Shown: piece by piece, positions 33,101 through 41,294 of the stretch
Numbering within the stretch: the first letter of the stretch is position 1
How the letters are laid out: the number at the start of each line of letters is the position of its first letter
Source of the DNA: Actinopolyspora mzabensis
GTDB lineage: Bacteria; Actinomycetota; Actinomycetes; Mycobacteriales; Pseudonocardiaceae
Direction: 5' to 3'
DNA length: 64,000 bases
Assembly: GCF_900101095.1 (NCBI RefSeq)
Contig: NZ_FNFM01000006.1
Coordinates: 124,001 to 188,000 of the forward strand
Translations under genes and position numbers: made by a program
Notes under the pieces: model-generated
The model's database searches: none
What the model was told of the DNA's origin: nothing
Seen by the model: the letters and a program-made list of their open reading frames with translations, nothing else

Positions 33101-33586
33101 GGCGGTCACCAGTGCGGGGAGGTAACGCGTGAAGTAGGCGTCGAGCGCGTCCAGCCCCTTGGTGGCGAGCGTGGTGAGCTCCGCCGCTCCGTAGCGGCCG
33201 ATCCACTCGGGACCGCGCCGCAGCGCGGAGTCCAGCAGCAGCGCGCGCAGCTCCTCCTTCGCTCCTGCCGCCGCGCGGGCGGAGACGCTCGCGGTGGCCC
33301 AACCGAGTACGCCCCGGGCCAGTACCGCGCCGCACAACACCGCCAGCCGGTCGCCGATGGCGGCGGTGTCGAAACCCCGCATGACCACCCGCGCCAGTGC
33401 GTCGGCCAGCGCCCACGCCTGCGTGATCAGCGCGAACGCGCTCAGCACGGCCAGCGCGCCGCTGAGGTAGAGGGCGCGCCGGGTGGACGGCGACAGCCGG
33501 GGCAGCGCCCCCAACGGCCCCCCGGCGAGGACGGCGCTGCCGTCGGCACCCGGGTTGCTGCCCGGCTCCGTCGAACGACCCGTCAC
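30101..33586 (-). CDS. cydDC: Fused CydD-CydC thiol-reductant ABC exporter
   Basis: A 1161-residue fusion: membrane domain 1, ATPase 1 (Walker A GPSGSGKSTT, about 410; signature LSTGERQRV; Walker B VLLADEPTAHLD), linker, membrane domain 2, ATPase 2 (GDSGGGKSTT, about 990; LSGGEARRL; VLLLDEPTAHLD). CydDC exports cysteine/glutathione and is required to assemble cytochrome bd. In many bacteria the halves are separate genes. GTG 33586 is chosen because AAGGAGG sits eight bases before it. The CydD linker is encoded by three 18-bp repeats (about 32484-32535) and another small repeat lies near 30845. It follows cydA and cydB on the same strand. Confidence 0.93.
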   Translation of the reverse strand: MTGRSTEPGSNPGADGSAVLAGGPLGALPRLSPSTRRALYLSGALAVLSAFALITQAWALADALARVVMRGFDTAAIGDRLAVLCGAVLARGVLGWATASVSARAAAGAKEELRALLLDSALRRGPEWIGRYGAAELTTLATKGLDALDAYFTRYLPALVTAAVVPAIVGFRILLADWTSAAIILVTVPLIPLFAWLVGRYTESRTNRAAESLRRMSGQLSELVRALPVLTAFGRAGAQREAVRRLSERYRRDSVSTLRIAFLSALVLELCSSLSVALVAVSIGMRLVSGDLDLATGLLVLVLAPECYLPLRNAGAAHHASEDGLEAVRRVEEVRFEPPDAGQGTSSPAPSGIPNAAGVPSAAGVPSAAPLRVSGLRVARRQGHAPDGLDFTAPPGRVTRMEGLGGIGPSGSGKSTTFGVLLGFTAPESGTLRYGATEIDRPDSASWRATIAWIPQRPAFSGGTVTDELLLAGSDQPEGTAERIDEVLRAAAAEHLAGRPVDSLSTGERQRVAVARALLRLRGRARVLLADEPTAHLDAATAAHVSAAIEDAAESGAVVLLASHRPGPAEPRESPPDEHEHGTASSPAASGPARIRELVTARGVGGAALGVLSLLSGIALTATSAWLIARAAQQPPVLTLSVAAVGVRTFALSRAVLRYLERLATHDAAFRLAGSLRERLWGGLVRWGPARTAALVRGDGAARLVDDTDNVRDLVPRVLGPPLTAVGVGGGAVVVQALVLPEAGLLLAVALLLAGVLGPLVALAVQRRAAAAVASGRREVAIRVLGLLDSAAELLSFGAAEGRRAELARADAELARKARRAASGEGAAGAVVTLVMGAAVVGCTALAARAVAAGDLAPVLAPLLALVPMAATEAVAELPTAAQQWLPLRRAQQRLSPFLSEPDQAEGALSGGAPSGGALSERDGGIDGGKRPVGVSGGSETEPARGQPVAPGEVLLEGVRASWPGADEPALAGLTLRIPPGSQVAVVGDSGGGKSTTLAVLAGLLPVASGTCAVGGRVAWCPQDPQLVSTTIRENLRLADPTADDRRLAATLRSAGLSGWEDSLDTVVGTGGTELSGGEARRLALARALLVPDAEVLLLDEPTAHLDEPTALELLDTLERESRGRTVVRVTHHEREVHRADLVVRVRRGHAELVHRSADPA

Positions 33587-33673
33587 GCTTCCCACCTCCT
33601 TGGCGCGATCTCTCCCGATCTCATTGCTGCTTTCGCACCGTCGTCACCCCAACCGAGTCGCAGTGCTCGTGGG

Positions 33674-33748
33674 CGTCGATTTCTCGCGAAATCGCCGCGC
33701 CGGTGGTGCGGTGTGGCTCCGTGGCCGTCGATTTCTCGCGAAATCGCC
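33674..33748 (-). repeat. Two short hairpin repeats P behind A3
   Basis: Both 33674-33696 and 33726-33748 read GGCGATTTC-GCGA-GAAATCGACG on the minus strand and are identical to each other over 23 bp. Confidence 0.75.
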
Positions 33749-33816
33749 GCGTCGCTTCGACGCAGGTCGAGCTCCGAGCGCCCTCGCAGGTCGAACTCCG
33801 ACCACCCCGGCAGTCG

Positions 33817-33927
33817 GCACCGCCGCGGGTTCTCGGGTGCGGCTCTCGCGAGGACGGCCCCGACGTTGTGTAGTAACTACCCGAGGTCGGGCCTCCCCGC
33901 AGCGAGAGCCGTGCCAGAGGTTCCGCC
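33817..33927 (-). repeat. 111-bp structured 3'-UTR element, copy A3
   Basis: On the minus strand it begins 36 bp after the cydB stop. The left inner arm GGCCCGAC matches A2 while the right inner arm GTCGGGGCC matches A1, so one pair is lost; the apical hairpin is GTAG-TTA-CTAC. This mixed copy looks like a recombinant. The gap 33596-33963 holds this element and the two P repeats. Confidence 0.85.
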
Positions 33928-33963
33928 AAGCGAGCACCCTCCACACCCGAGCAGACGAACCTC

Positions 33964-34971
33964 TCAAGCGGCGTGCACCGGAGGGATGTGCTTGGTCCCG
34001 ATCCGCTTGCGGAACACCCAGTAGGTCCACCCCTGGTAGACCAGCACGGCCGGGGTCCCGAACGCGGCCACCCAGGTGACCACGGTCAGGGTGTAGGAGC
34101 TGGACGCGGTCTCGGCGATCGACAGCGACCACGCCGGGTCGAGCGTGGAGGGCAGCACGTTCGGCCACAACGCGCCGAACAGCGTCACCACCGCCCCGGC
34201 CAGCGCCACTCCCTGCAGCACGAACGCCTGGCCGTCGCGGCCCACCGCCTGCCGCGCGAGCGCGGCGAGCCCCGTCAGCAGCGCGATCAGCAGCGGAATC
34301 CAGGTCCAGGGCGCTCCTTCCCGCAGTTGGGCGACCAGCAGCAGCCCCACCACGGGCAGCAGCAGCGGGACCCCGAACCGCAGCGCGAAGCGGTGGGCCC
34401 GTTCCCGCACGTCGCCCTCGGTCTTCAGCGCCAGGAACGCGGCGCCGTGCAGCAACGAGAACGCCGCCACGGCCACGGCTCCGAGCACGTTGGGCAGCGT
34501 GAGGATGACCAGCGGGCCACCGACCCGGTCCCCGTTGGCGTCCAGCGGCAGCCCGAACACGGTCGCCGAGAGCACGAGGCCGACCATCAGCGGAGCGATC
34601 CACGAGGCGAGCACGATCACCGTGTCCCAGGCACGACGCCACCGGGCGGTGTCGACCTTGCCCCGGTACTCGAACGCCACGCCTCTGCCGATGAGCACCA
34701 GCAGCAGCACGGTGAACGGCAGGTAGGCGGTGCTCAGCAGCCCCGCGTACCAACCGGGGAACGAGGCGAACATGGCGCCGCCCGCCACGATCAGCCAGAC
34801 CTCGTTGCCGTCCCAGACCGGGCCGATCGTGTTGATCAGCACGCGGCGTTCGGTCTCCCTGCGTCCCAGCACGGGAAGCAGCATGCCGACGCCGAAGTCG
34901 AAGCCCTCCAGGAAGAGGTAGCCCAGCCAGAGCAGGGCGATGATGCAGAACCAGACGGTCGGCAGGTCCAT
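33964..34971 (-). CDS. cydB: Cytochrome bd ubiquinol oxidase subunit II
   Basis: A 335-residue protein with 8 or more membrane helices and the CydB starts WFCIIALLWLGYLFLEGFDFGVGMLLP and GPVWDGNEVWLIVAGGAMFASFPGWYAGL. It forms the membrane oxidase with CydA and helps to shield the haem site. It lies 118 bp after cydA and ahead of the CydDC gene, with A3 in between. Confidence 0.95.
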   Translation of the reverse strand: MDLPTVWFCIIALLWLGYLFLEGFDFGVGMLLPVLGRRETERRVLINTIGPVWDGNEVWLIVAGGAMFASFPGWYAGLLSTAYLPFTVLLLVLIGRGVAFEYRGKVDTARWRRAWDTVIVLASWIAPLMVGLVLSATVFGLPLDANGDRVGGPLVILTLPNVLGAVAVAAFSLLHGAAFLALKTEGDVRERAHRFALRFGVPLLLPVVGLLLVAQLREGAPWTWIPLLIALLTGLAALARQAVGRDGQAFVLQGVALAGAVVTLFGALWPNVLPSTLDPAWSLSIAETASSSYTLTVVTWVAAFGTPAVLVYQGWTYWVFRKRIGTKHIPPVHAA

Positions 34972-35089
34972 CAGGTCACTCCGGTGGTCGGGGCGGTGGG
35001 GCGTGCGCGGCTGATTCCGCGCGGGTTCGGCAGCGGGTCACACGTGGGGTTGGTGGGGGAGAGGGGCAAACCGGTCCTCCGGAGCGGCG

Positions 35090-36616
35090 TCAGTAGGCGA
35101 ACGAGAGGACGTCGTCCGAACCGGAGCCGCCCGAATCGGAATCGTCCTCGGAGTCGTCGGAGGACTTGTGCGGCATCACTGACTCGAAACCTCCCCGCGC
35201 GTAGCGCACCATCAGGAACACCTCCACCACGAGCAGCACGCCGTAGACGGAGGTCAGCGCGATCAGCGAGGTCGTCATCTCGCCCGGCGAGACCCCGGAG
35301 GAGACGGCCTGCGCCGTGTACATCCAGACGCCGTCCACCCCCGAGGGATTGGGGTTGGGAGCCACCACGAACGGTTGGCGCCCCATCTCGGTGAAGATCC
35401 ACCCGAACACGTTGGCCAGGAACGGGGTGGCGATGGAGGCCAGTGCCAGCGGTCCCCACAGCCGCCCGCGCGGGAACCTGCCGCCCCTGGTGAACCAGAG
35501 CGCGCCCAGGGCGGCCAGGGCGGAGACCGCGCCGAAGCCGATCATGAACCGGAAGCCCCAGTAGGTGACCGGCAGGTTCGGCTGGTACTCGATCCGCTCG
35601 CCCGCGAGATCGCCCAGCCGGGGGTCGTCCGGGTAGTGCGTGCCGTACTTCGCGGCGTACTCGTCCTGCAGCTGCCGCACGCCCTTGACCTCGGTGCTGA
35701 AGTCGCCGTGGGCGAGGTAGGAGAGCATGAACGGCACGGTGATGCTCTTGACGCTCTCGCAGTCGGGGCGGCTGACGTCCCCGTAGGCGAAGACCGAGAA
35801 GCTGGCGGGCTGTTCGGTGTGGCACAGCGCCTCCGCCGAGGCCATCTTGAGCGGTTGCTGCTCGAACATCAGCTTGCCCTGGATGTCGCCGGAGATCGCC
35901 AGGCCCACGAAGGAGAACAGCGCCACCCACGCGCCGACCCGCATCGACTTGTGCCAGACCCGGCGGTCCTCGTCGTGCGGCATGCCCTGCCGGTCGCGTT
36001 TCCAGACCTTCCAAGCGGCGATGCCGAGCACGAACGTGCCCGCCACCGCGAAGCACCCGAAGATCGTGTGCGGGAAGGCCGCGAGCAGGGTGTTGTTGGT
36101 CAGCACGGCCCAGATCGAGCTCAGCCTGGGCTCGCCGTCGACCATCTCGACACCGACCGGATGCTGCATCCACGAGTTGGCGGCCAGGATGAAGTAGGCC
36201 GAAGCCACGGTGGCCAGCGAGAACGCCCAGGCGCAGGCCAGGTGCACCCGCTTGGACAGCCGGTCCCACCCGAAGATCCACAGCCCGAGGAAGACCGATT
36301 CCACGAAGAAGGCGACGATGCCCTCCATGGCCAGCGGTGCCCCGAAGACGTCGCCGACGAACCTGGAGTACTCGCTCCAGGCCATGCCGAACTGGAACTC
36401 CTGCACGATGCCGGTCACCACGCCCATGGCGAAGTTGACCATCATGAGCTTGCCCCAGAACTTGGTCATCTTCAGGTACCGCTCGTTACCGGTGCGGTAC
36501 CAGGCGGTCTGCATTCCCGCGACGAGGATCGCGAGGCCGATCGTCAACGGGACCATCAGGAAGTGATAAACCGTCGTGATCCCGAACTGCCACCTGGCGA
36601 TGTCGAGAAGATCCAC
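35090..36616 (-). CDS. cydA: Cytochrome bd ubiquinol oxidase subunit I
   Basis: A 508-residue protein with about nine membrane helices. It shows the CydA N-terminus DIARWQFGITTVYHFLMVPLTIG (His ligand of the high-spin haem), GRW-like and MQHPVG segments, and a periplasmic Q-loop around residues 250-330. CydA oxidises quinol and passes electrons to oxygen with high affinity. GTG 36616 precedes VDLLDIARWQFG. The tail is Ser/Asp-rich. No Rex-like operator was found upstream. Confidence 0.95.
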   Translation of the reverse strand: MDLLDIARWQFGITTVYHFLMVPLTIGLAILVAGMQTAWYRTGNERYLKMTKFWGKLMMVNFAMGVVTGIVQEFQFGMAWSEYSRFVGDVFGAPLAMEGIVAFFVESVFLGLWIFGWDRLSKRVHLACAWAFSLATVASAYFILAANSWMQHPVGVEMVDGEPRLSSIWAVLTNNTLLAAFPHTIFGCFAVAGTFVLGIAAWKVWKRDRQGMPHDEDRRVWHKSMRVGAWVALFSFVGLAISGDIQGKLMFEQQPLKMASAEALCHTEQPASFSVFAYGDVSRPDCESVKSITVPFMLSYLAHGDFSTEVKGVRQLQDEYAAKYGTHYPDDPRLGDLAGERIEYQPNLPVTYWGFRFMIGFGAVSALAALGALWFTRGGRFPRGRLWGPLALASIATPFLANVFGWIFTEMGRQPFVVAPNPNPSGVDGVWMYTAQAVSSGVSPGEMTTSLIALTSVYGVLLVVEVFLMVRYARGGFESVMPHKSSDDSEDDSDSGGSGSDDVLSFAY

Positions 36617-36892
36617 GCGTACCAGCCTGCCCCCGGAGCAGCTGGGGCTCACAGGACAAATCGTCCTCTTTCCCGCCGGGCGAGGGTCCCGGGGCGACCG
36701 GGACGTTGGTCCTGTCGGGGGAGGACCACTGGTCCGAGCCGGGGCGGATCAGGGCGCGATCAGGTGAGCGGCAGGGGCTTCACCCACGAATGAACGGAAT
36801 TCTCACTCCGAAATCGCCCGTTGTAAACCGCCCGCCCGAAAAATCCACCAGCAGGGGACGCTCCGATTCGCGGCCCAGGCGGCCCGGGTGGG

Positions 36893-36917
36893 TGTCAATT
36901 TCCCACGAAATCGCCGC
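36893..36917 (-). repeat. Short hairpin repeat P behind A4
   Basis: Minus strand: CGATTTC-GTGG-GAAATTG followed by ACA. It lies 66 bp past A4 in the same orientation. With A4 it accounts for the identifiable content of 36617-37129. Confidence 0.65.
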
Positions 36918-36982
36918 GCCCTCGCCGCGGAGCCGAGCTCCGAGCACTCCCGCAGGCCCAGCTCCCACCACTCACGCAATCG

Positions 36983-37093
36983 GCACCGCCGCGGGTTCTC
37001 CCGTGCGGCTCTCGCGAGGACGCCGGAGACGTTGTGTAGATCGCTACCCGATGTCGCCGGACCCGCAGCGAGAGCCGTGCGAGAGGTTCCGCC
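36983..37093 (-). repeat. 111-bp structured 3'-UTR element, copy A4
   Basis: Begins 36 bp past the IclR stop on the minus strand. Inner stem CCGGCGAC/GTCTCCGG with one mismatch; apical hairpin GTAG-CGAT-CTAC. It differs from A5 (61613) at a single base. Confidence 0.87.
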
Positions 37094-37129
37094 ACGAAAC
37101 CAGCTACGCAGACCGAGCCGACAATTCGA

Positions 37130-37831
37130 CTACCCGAGAGCGTCGGAGACGGCGGAGCAGGTGCGCACGACCAGGGGTCCGACCTCGTCCGGCGAGAGCG
37201 GCTCCATGGCCACCACGCCCACGCTGGCGCGCAGGCCGGGCACACCACGTACCGGAGCGGCCACGCCGTACGCCCCCGGCTGGAGCTCGCCGACGCTGGC
37301 CACCCACTTCGGCCCCTCCTCCGAGAGGTCCACGGCGCGCCCCGCCGCACCGCGCTGCACGGAATGTCTGGTGCCCACGCGGTAGGAGACGTGATAGCTC
37401 GTCCAGGACGGCTCGACCACGGCGATGGCCTGGGCCTCGTTGCCGTCGGCGACGGTGAGGTGAACCGTGGCCCCCACTCGTTCCGCCAGCGCGCGCAGCG
37501 CGGGCAGTGCCGCGAACCGCAGCTGCGGCACCACCTTGCCCGCCAGCCACAGCACGCCGAGGCCCAGCCGGACCTTGGAGCCCTCGCGCCGAACCAGGCC
37601 CCGGCTCTGCAACGGGCCCAGCAGCCGATACACCGCCGCCCTGCTGACGCCGACGATGGTGGCGAGGTCGCTGATGGTGGGGGCCTCGCTGTCGGCGTCG
37701 GCCACCGCCTGCAGCAGGTTGAGGCCGCGCTCCAGCGTCAGCGAACTCTCCTTCGTCGGAGTGGCGCCGGCGGGCTCCCGCTCGGGGTCCGGAGTGGGAT
37801 CCCCGGCGGATCGGGCCGAGCTCGTGCTCAT
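37130..37831 (-). CDS. IclR-family regulator of homogentisate catabolism
   Basis: A 233-residue protein with a winged-helix N-terminus (LERGLNLLQAVADADSEAPTISDLATIVGVSRAAVYRLLGPLQSRGLV, about 30-80) and an IclR effector domain (VGATVHLTVADG, YRVGTRHSVQRGAAGRA). It lies 4 bp after the fumarylacetoacetase gene. IclR proteins control aromatic catabolism, so it probably responds to a tyrosine-pathway metabolite. The start has GGAGG before ATG 37831. Confidence 0.88.
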   Translation of the reverse strand: MSTSSARSAGDPTPDPEREPAGATPTKESSLTLERGLNLLQAVADADSEAPTISDLATIVGVSRAAVYRLLGPLQSRGLVRREGSKVRLGLGVLWLAGKVVPQLRFAALPALRALAERVGATVHLTVADGNEAQAIAVVEPSWTSYHVSYRVGTRHSVQRGAAGRAVDLSEEGPKWVASVGELQPGAYGVAAPVRGVPGLRASVGVVAMEPLSPDEVGPLVVRTCSAVSDALG

Positions 37832-37835
37832 CGGG

Positions 37836-39041
37836 TCACCTCCGAACCGCGGGCAGCACCGTGCCGGACACGTCCCCCAACCCGACCGGACGGCCGTGCT
37901 CACCGGGCGCCGTGGCGCTGATCGTCACGCGGTCGCCGTCCTGCAGGAAGGTGCGCTGCTCGCCGTCCTCCAGCGTAATGGGATCGGAACCGCCCCAGCT
38001 GAGTTCGAGCAGGCAACCCCGTTGCTCGGGCTCCGGTCCCGAAACCGTACCGGAGGCGAACAGGTCGCCCGGTCGCACCGTGCTGCCGTTGACGGTCAGA
38101 TGCGCCAGCTGCTGCGCGGGCGACCAGTACATCTCCGCGAAGGGCGGTCGGGACAGCAGGGTGTCGTTGCACCGCACCTCCAGGCGCAGATCCAGGCCCC
38201 ACGGCCGCTGCTCGACGAGGTAGTCCAGCAGCTGGTGATCGTAGCCGGTGGTGGGGACCCGGGCCTGTTCCAGCGCCGCCAGCGGGGTGATCCAGCCCGA
38301 CACCGAGGTCGCGAACGACTTGGCCAGGAACGGACCCAGCGGCTGGTACTCCCAGGACTGGATGTCCCGGGCGGACCAGTCGTTGACCAGCAGGGCCCCG
38401 AAGACGTGTTCGTCGAATTCCTCGGGGCTCACGCACGAGGCCGGTTCGCCGCCGCAGACGAAGCCCACCTCCGCCTCGAAGTCGAGCCTGCGGGTGGGCC
38501 CGAACACCGGGGTGGGGTCACCGGAGACGCGGCGCTGCCCGTTGGGGCGGGCCACGTCCGTGCCGGAGACCACCACGGTGCCGGAGCGGCCGTGGTAGCC
38601 GACCGGCAGATGCGTCCAGTTCGGCAGCAACGGATCCGCTTCCCGGCGGAAGATCTTGCCGACGTTCTCGGCGTGGTGCCGGGAGGAGTAGAAGTCGGCG
38701 AAGTCGGCCACGGTGAACGGCATCAGCTGGGTGTGCCAGTCGGCGCGGATCAACTCGGCGTCCCGGGGACGTGAGTCGGCACCGACCAGCTCCAGCAGGC
38801 GTTCCCGCAGCTCGCGCCAGGCCGCCGGTCCCGCTGCGAGCAGCGGGTCCAACGAGTCGCCGGAGACGAGCTCGCCCACCCGCGGGCCGAGCTCGTCGGC
38901 GACGCTCCGCAGCGGGACGGCGTGTTTGCCCACCCGCACGGCCACCGTCGGACCCTTGGCGGTGCCCAGCACGCCGTAAGGCAGTGTCTGCGGCCCGAAC
39001 GGGCGGTCCGGCGCGAACTCTGGGTCCTCGATCCAGGTCAC
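37836..39041 (-). CDS. fahA: Fumarylacetoacetase
   Basis: A 401-residue enzyme that splits fumarylacetoacetate to fumarate and acetoacetate, the last step of tyrosine/homogentisate degradation. It has the N-terminal FAH domain, the catalytic/metal segment DFADFYSSRHHAENVGKIFR, LPVGYHGR, DFEAEVGFVCG, NDWSARDIQSWEYQPLGPFLAKSF and the GTVSG loop. GTG 39041 overlaps the previous stop (GTGA). Confidence 0.94.
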   Translation of the reverse strand: MTWIEDPEFAPDRPFGPQTLPYGVLGTAKGPTVAVRVGKHAVPLRSVADELGPRVGELVSGDSLDPLLAAGPAAWRELRERLLELVGADSRPRDAELIRADWHTQLMPFTVADFADFYSSRHHAENVGKIFRREADPLLPNWTHLPVGYHGRSGTVVVSGTDVARPNGQRRVSGDPTPVFGPTRRLDFEAEVGFVCGGEPASCVSPEEFDEHVFGALLVNDWSARDIQSWEYQPLGPFLAKSFATSVSGWITPLAALEQARVPTTGYDHQLLDYLVEQRPWGLDLRLEVRCNDTLLSRPPFAEMYWSPAQQLAHLTVNGSTVRPGDLFASGTVSGPEPEQRGCLLELSWGGSDPITLEDGEQRTFLQDGDRVTISATAPGEHGRPVGLGDVSGTVLPAVRR

Positions 39042-39910
39042 AACAGTTCCAACTCGACGAGATCGGACACGGGGTCGATGGGCGAAGTCGCCCCGTACGA
39101 GGAGAACACGCTCCGGACCGCCTTCGCCGCCTCGTCGGAGAGCGAGCACGCTTCCTCGGTCAGTGCTCGCTCGTCGGTGCTGGCCAGGGCCGCGCGCACG
39201 TCCTGACCGGACAGGGCGCGCCCCACGGCCACCAGCAGGTTCAGGAAGCCGTGGTGCGGGAACCCGGTCTCCGAGTCGGTACGGCGAACCGCGCGGGGCA
39301 TTCCGGCGGTCACCTTGAACGGAACCTCCAGCGTGGTGGCCACGGCCAGGAACTCGGCCACGACGTCGACGCTGGGGAAGGACTCGACGGTCTGGCCGCC
39401 CGACCGCAGTTTCGGCCAGCATCCGAACTCGGCGACCCGACGCACCCCGTCGAGCCATCCCTCGCCGCGTCGTGGTTCGACGACGCGAACCACGTCCTCC
39501 GGGACGAACTCGGAGACGCGTTCCAACCACACGTCGTCGACCTCGGACGGCCCGGGCATCTCGACCATCCGCAACGAGAGCAGTTCGTGTCGCCCCTCGA
39601 TGATCGACAGTGCCTTCGGCACCTCACCGAGCCCGGTGTCGCAGACCAGCGACATGGGAACGGGCTCGGCCGGTTTGGTCTTGGCCAGTTCGGTGATCAG
39701 TTCCGGCAGGCGGGAGACCTGGCAGAGGATTGGCCCCAGTAACCCCGCGTACTCGCCGTCCCGCGCACGCAGGTGTTCCTCAACCGCCTGAGCGACGGAC
39801 GCGTTGGCGGGCGGGAACAGCGAGGCATCGTCCACCAGACGTGCGAACAGGGGCGGAATACCGCGCGGACCGGGCGCGTGGAGTTCAACAGCGCTTGACA
39901 CGAGTGTCAC
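39038..39910 (-). CDS. Conserved protein of unknown function in the homogentisate operon
   Basis: About 290 residues, not recognised. Mixed alpha/beta, no signal peptide or membrane helix; segments IPPLFARLVDDASLFPP, ASVAQAVEEHLRAR, LSLRMVEMPG and HGFLNLLVA look like conserved blocks. It is translationally coupled to fumarylacetoacetase. The start is uncertain: GTG 39910 or GTG 39901 with no ribosome site, possibly leaderless. Homogentisate degradation also needs a maleylacetoacetate isomerase, and none is seen here; whether this protein supplies it is speculative because it lacks a glutathione-transferase look. Confidence 0.65.
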   Translation of the reverse strand: MTLVSSAVELHAPGPRGIPPLFARLVDDASLFPPANASVAQAVEEHLRARDGEYAGLLGPILCQVSRLPELITELAKTKPAEPVPMSLVCDTGLGEVPKALSIIEGRHELLSLRMVEMPGPSEVDDVWLERVSEFVPEDVVRVVEPRRGEGWLDGVRRVAEFGCWPKLRSGGQTVESFPSVDVVAEFLAVATTLEVPFKVTAGMPRAVRRTDSETGFPHHGFLNLLVAVGRALSGQDVRAALASTDERALTEEACSLSDEAAKAVRSVFSSYGATSPIDPVSDLVELELL

Positions 39911-39943
39911 GCTAATGCCGTGCCGGGCAGTGAACAAAAGTGT

Positions 39944-40002
39944 CCGCAAAACGAACGCTTTGCGGGATCGCTCGATTCGTCGCCGGTTCGGGGCGAACCG
40001 GC
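39944..40002. promoter_or_regulatory. Candidate IclR operators between divergent homogentisate genes
   Basis: GCCGGTTCG-GGG-CGAACCGGC (39982-40002) has perfect 9-bp arms; CCGCAAA/TTTGCGG (39944-39965) is a second inverted repeat. Both lie between the divergent operon starts. IclR operators are palindromes of this kind. Confidence 0.6.
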
Positions 40003-40073
40003 GCTCGTTCGGCTGTCAGCCCGGGGTTTTTGCAGCGTTCGACTTCGCCGCACTCGATCGACCGGAGGCCGGT

Positions 40074-41261
40074 ATGCCGTACTACCGCCAAGTGGGTCAG
40101 ATTCCGCGCAAGAGGCACACGCGGTTCCGTCAACCGGACGGCAGCCTCTACGCCGAGGAACTGATGGGAATCGAGGGGTTCTCCTCGGAATCGGCTCTGC
40201 TGTACCACCGCGGACTGCCCACCGCGGTCCTCGCGGCCGAAGCGGTCCCCGAGCAGGGACGTGCCACCGAACCCAACCTGCCACTCCGGCCACGGCACTT
40301 CCGCACCGGAGAGCTCGCGTTCCCGAGCGGTGAGGCCGGTACCGACGCGGTCACCGGGCGCAGGCTGCTGTTCGGCAACAGCGACGTGTCGATCTGCTTC
40401 GCGGTGCCCGACACCACGAGCCCGCTCTACCGCAACGCGACAGGTGACGAGCTGTGCTACGTGCAGCGCGGCTCGGCACGATTCGAGACGATCTACGGCG
40501 CCCTGGAGGTCGCCGAGGGCGACTACGTGCTGCTGCCCGCCTCCACCACGTACCGGGTGGTGCCGCTGGGCGAACAACCGCCCCGGCTGTACCTCGTGGA
40601 AGCCACCGGGCACATCGGCCCGCCCAAGCGCTATCTCAGCGCCAAAGGGCAGTTCCTGGAGAGCTCCCCCTACTGCGAACGGGACCTGCGCGGCCCCACG
40701 GAGCCGCTGCTGCTGGAGGGCGAGCACGTGGACGTGCTGGTGCGGCACCACGACGGCCTCACCCGGATGACGTACGAGCACCACCCCTTCGACGTGGTCG
40801 GCTGGGACGGCTGCCTGTATCCGTGGGTGTTCAACATCGCCGACTTCGAACCGATCACCGGACGCATCCACCAGCCGCCGCCGGTGCACCAGACCTTCGA
40901 GGGGCCGAACTTCGTGGTGTGCTCGTTCTGCCCCCGCAAGGTGGACTACCACCCGGACTCGATCCCGGTGCCGTACAACCACGCCAATGTGGACTCCGAC
41001 GAGCTGATGTTCTACGTGGGAGGCAACTACGAGGCGCGGAAGGGATCCGGAATCGGCATCGGCTCGCTGTCGCTGCACCCCTCCGGATGCAGCCACGGGC
41101 CACAACCGGGGGCGGCGGAGGCCTCGCTGGGCGCGGAGCGGTTCGACGAGACGGCCGTCATGATCGACACCTTCCGGCCGCTGCGGTTGGGCGAGGCGGC
41201 CACCGCATCGGAAGACCCCACCTACTACCGCAGCTGGGTCACCAACAAGCCGAATGGCTGA
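40074..41261 (+). CDS. hmgA: Homogentisate 1,2-dioxygenase
   Basis: A 395-residue cupin-fold dioxygenase that opens the ring of homogentisate with oxygen to give maleylacetoacetate. Iron ligands are likely the His/Glu of the C-terminal half: PVHQTFEGPNFV, YNHANVDSDELMFYVGGNYEAR and LHPSGCSHGPQPG. ATG 40074 follows GGAGG. Divergent from the fumarylacetoacetase operon. Confidence 0.95.
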   Translation: MPYYRQVGQIPRKRHTRFRQPDGSLYAEELMGIEGFSSESALLYHRGLPTAVLAAEAVPEQGRATEPNLPLRPRHFRTGELAFPSGEAGTDAVTGRRLLFGNSDVSICFAVPDTTSPLYRNATGDELCYVQRGSARFETIYGALEVAEGDYVLLPASTTYRVVPLGEQPPRLYLVEATGHIGPPKRYLSAKGQFLESSPYCERDLRGPTEPLLLEGEHVDVLVRHHDGLTRMTYEHHPFDVVGWDGCLYPWVFNIADFEPITGRIHQPPPVHQTFEGPNFVVCSFCPRKVDYHPDSIPVPYNHANVDSDELMFYVGGNYEARKGSGIGIGSLSLHPSGCSHGPQPGAAEASLGAERFDETAVMIDTFRPLRLGEAATASEDPTYYRSWVTNKPNG

Positions 41262-41294
41262 GCAAGTCGGCTCGGTGGGCCCGGCGGTGCGGGT

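Noticed and set aside
30101-33586. Long antisense open frames opposite the CydDC gene
   Set aside because: They are shadows of the real gene: low-complexity Arg/Pro/Gly composition and no family features.
33674-33748. P hairpins as parS centromere sites
   Set aside because: The TTTC...GAAA frame resembles parS, but the core is GCGA or GTGG rather than ACGT, copies are far too many, and no parAB genes are present.
36617-36892. Rex-type redox operator upstream of cydA
   Set aside because: No TTGTGA...TCACAA-like palindrome was found in the 276 bp examined.
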